Shown piece by piece: positions 61,858 through 64,000 of a stretch of 64,000 nucleotides of DNA (position 1 is the first letter of the stretch; each line of letters starts with the position of its first letter). Source of the stretch: Xestospongia muta (taxonomy: Eukaryota > Porifera > Demospongiae > Haplosclerida > Petrosiidae). The stretch lies in assembly GCA_963693285.1 (NCBI GenBank), contig OY848918.1, positions 21,277,484 to 21,341,483 on the forward strand, given 5' to 3'. The notes under the pieces are model-generated. The model had not been told where the DNA came from and searched no databases. It saw only the letters and a list, made by a program, of their open reading frames with translations. Both the position numbers and the translations under genes were made by a program.

Positions 61858-62806
61858 CTATCTTTTAATATCATCTTTTCTGTTTGCAGTTGTTGGAGGT
61901 TTGTCCTTTTGTTTGTTGTGGTACGAAGCATTGTCTAAAACTATCACAGATGTAGGTGGAATGTTTGGAAGTAGCTGTTGTATAAACCACTCTATAAAGT
62001 GTTCTGAGTTCATTTTGTCATGATAGTATGCGGAGTTTGTCTTAGATCTAAAAACCAAGTCTGTCCCAGGAACCCAACCTTCCACCCCACTGGCATGAAC
62101 CACAATCAATCATTGACCTTTCCCACTTGGCACCTTCCATCCTTCTTTACCATCAACGTCTACCCAAATATGTTCTTTACAGTGATGTGTGTTTACCCAT
62201 GTTTTGTCAGTATAGATTATTGTCCTGTTGTCATTTCTTAGTTTACCTATCATTTGCAAGTATGTATGTCTTTGTTCCAGTATATTACGTTGTTCATATA
62301 TGTATTGTTTATTGTCTCTTTTCTTGTATGAAAACACCAACTCTCACAGAACCTTCCATACACAAAATGTACCACCTCCGAAAACTCCATCCTCTTTCAA
62401 TTTAGCTAAAATAGTAGTCAATATGGGATATTGTTGGTGTGTGTAAAAGCTATGAACAGTACGTCCTATTACTTCTTTATTAAAAGAGTCTGGATTCACA
62501 CATATCCTAGATGTTGTGTATTGTTTAACAAGAGTCAGTAATTTACCTTCTTGAGAAATATATTCATTATGAATGTTACGCACATTTATTATTGATACAC
62601 CTGTAGCCTCTGCTGTACATTCTACAATTCTCTCTCTCTTAATTGAGCTTCCTTTTCTTTTCTCTTTCTCAAAGAACTGCCTTACATTTTCAATAACATT
62701 TGGTTTGTAATGTCAATCTAATCCCCTTCCCAGGTTTCTTAGCTACCTTATGTATAGGTTGTGGCTCTTGATTAATGGAGAAAGATGAGCTGATTCCTTG
62801 ATCCAT
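61858..62806 (-). pseudogene. Tc1/IS630-type transposase, dead, 5' end retained (unit D)
   Basis: Unlike units B and C this copy keeps the 5' end: an ATG at 62806 opens MDQGISSSFSINQEPQP and continues to PGKGIRLTLQT. A frame slip near 62698-62702 then leads into the VIENVRQFF helix-turn-helix region. The shared TGA codons after CVWKVL and PSGKGQ are present, and the third catalytic acidic residue is missing. It shows that the B and C copies were truncated at the same point. Confidence 0.8.
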
Positions 62807-63180
62807 TGCTAGATAACTATTGCAAATTTTATTAATAATTTTTTACAACTTAATGTAGATATAATTCTAACTTAAAGATTTGGCAAGAAATTTTTTTTAC
62901 GTGTGTAACTTCAAAGAATATCACTCACCACAAACATTTCATTTGTGATGGTGTGGTATGTGTTATGTATACTACTTACACCCACTACTAATTTCCGGCG
63001 GCATGGTGAACGCGAACAGACTTTAGTTTTATAACTAGTATTATCATTAACAAAAGTAAGGATATGCACTGGAGTACTGTACAAATGGCAACTGTAAATA
63101 TATGTCCTTGTGATGACATAATTACAGATCAAGATGAAATCCTCAAGTAATGTTGCGATTACTTGTTCCTATGCATGTTC
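62807..63180. other. Intergenic DNA unique to unit D
   Basis: No supported gene and no match seen to units B or C. A 73-codon minus-strand ORF (62911-63132) is not recognised. Confidence 0.4.
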
Positions 63181-63670
63181 CTAATACACGAAGGTTAGGA
63201 TCTGTTTGATGATGACTCTAGTATGAATAATTTAAAATTGACGAATATAAATGCATGTATCGATTGGACGTTATTACGCGGATAGCGTCAGTTTGGGAGG
63301 ACCAAAATCTTTTTGACAAACACTCGCATCAACAACATGTGCCATACAATACTCCAATGTAACCTTATGTAAATTTTCTTTCTTCTCATTAATGTTAGTG
63401 ATATTAGGGAAGTATTGTGAAGTAAAATATTTATACAGTTCAGTCAAACTGTATGATAATGGGATAGGATCATTTTTTACTGTTTGTGCCCATTCAAAAG
63501 CAGTTCTATTTTCATCCACAGGTGGATTTTCTCCAACTTGATACATTTTGTAGCTACGACGATGATCATTGAATAATTGAGCAGCTTTTTTCTGAATATC
63601 AGTTGTCAATGATGTACTAACATCAACTAATCCAGAGTATCCTGCAGAAGCTTTGACATTGATACTAGAT
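63181..63670 (-). pseudogene. M-type MACPF fragment, middle part
   Basis: Covers the part from NVKASAGYSGLVDV through MYQVGENPPVDENRTAF, LYKYFTSQYFP and CMAHVVDASVCQKDFGP. It then continues out of frame to sequence matching the TDPNLR region near 63190. Similarity ends at about 63670 upstream (minus-strand sense) and about 63181 downstream. Its upstream part overlaps the fragments at 25650 and 46181, so these pieces derive from one further M-type lineage closer to pair A than to B-D. Confidence 0.8.
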
Positions 63671-64000
63671 ATATATAGACATGTTTGTAGATTATAAAGT
63701 AGGTCTTTCTCTTCCATGGTAACAAGTACTTAGTTACCCAAGTCAACTATTTTGTACCTTAAATAGATGGATTCTTATGGATATTAAAACACTTAATTAT
63801 TCAGAAACAATTATTAACATGTTTTAATTTTAATAGGTAAGCTCATAAAAACTTTCTGCTTAATGATGGTAACAAGTGTCCTAGCAACGTATGCTAATTT
63901 TAGTAACATACAATTGTGTTACTATGTTTAGGATAAGTCATGTGTACAAGTTGATGACATAACACTATGAACAGTAGCACAGATAGAAACAGCCAAGTTA
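63671..64000. other. Window end, no feature seen
   Basis: Non-repetitive AT-rich DNA without an ORF of note; ATGGTAACAAG motifs recur at about 63716 and 63866. Confidence 0.5.

Overview
This is eukaryotic nuclear DNA: AT-rich, with short GT-AG introns, secreted multi-exon genes, microsatellites and several classes of DNA transposon. Intron sizes (52-100 nt in most places), MACPF-domain secreted proteins and the transposon families suggest an early-branching metazoan, most likely a demosponge. This is an inference; nothing in the sequence names the species.

The core of the window is a tandem array of divergently transcribed pairs of MACPF (perforin/complement-type) genes. Each pair has a minus-strand gene (M) and a plus-strand gene (P). 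Both have a short signal-peptide exon, a phase-1 intron and one large exon carrying the MACPF domain and a Cys-rich C-terminal region. The two start codons face each other across only 186-224 bp, so each pair appears to share a bidirectional promoter. Pair A (4400-8697) looks decayed: M has a 4-base insertion and P has lost its intron-1 splice donor. Pairs B (11880-17630), C (27548-33301) and D (48073-53826) look intact. Only the last codons of an earlier P gene remain at 1077-1117, and broken M fragments lie at 25.65-26.1, 46.2-46.6 and 63.2-63.7 kb.

Pairs B, C and D belong to a segmental duplication of about 15.7-20.5 kb. Each unit runs: M gene, P gene, X-box-like repeats, a duplicated small exon-like ORF, a 74-bp minisatellite, a 377-bp MITE, a decayed multi-exon transposon-like gene, a dead Tc1/IS630-type transposase, and (B and C) an M-gene fragment. 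Units C and D are nearly identical. Unit C alone carries a 3921-bp DNA transposon (36654-40574) with a perfect 6-bp target duplication. It holds an intact nine-exon DDE transposase (459 aa) and an intact five-exon passenger gene (342 aa) with an SAM-like start and a CxxC/CxxC end. The MITE shares its termini and also has a 6-bp target duplication. The first kilobase holds a frameshifted transposon-derived gene beside the truncated P remnant.

The secreted M and P paralogues are always kept as a pair, so they may be co-expressed and could act together in a pore-forming or immune-effector role. That functional link is inferred from layout, not shown. I recognised no tRNA, rRNA or CRISPR feature.
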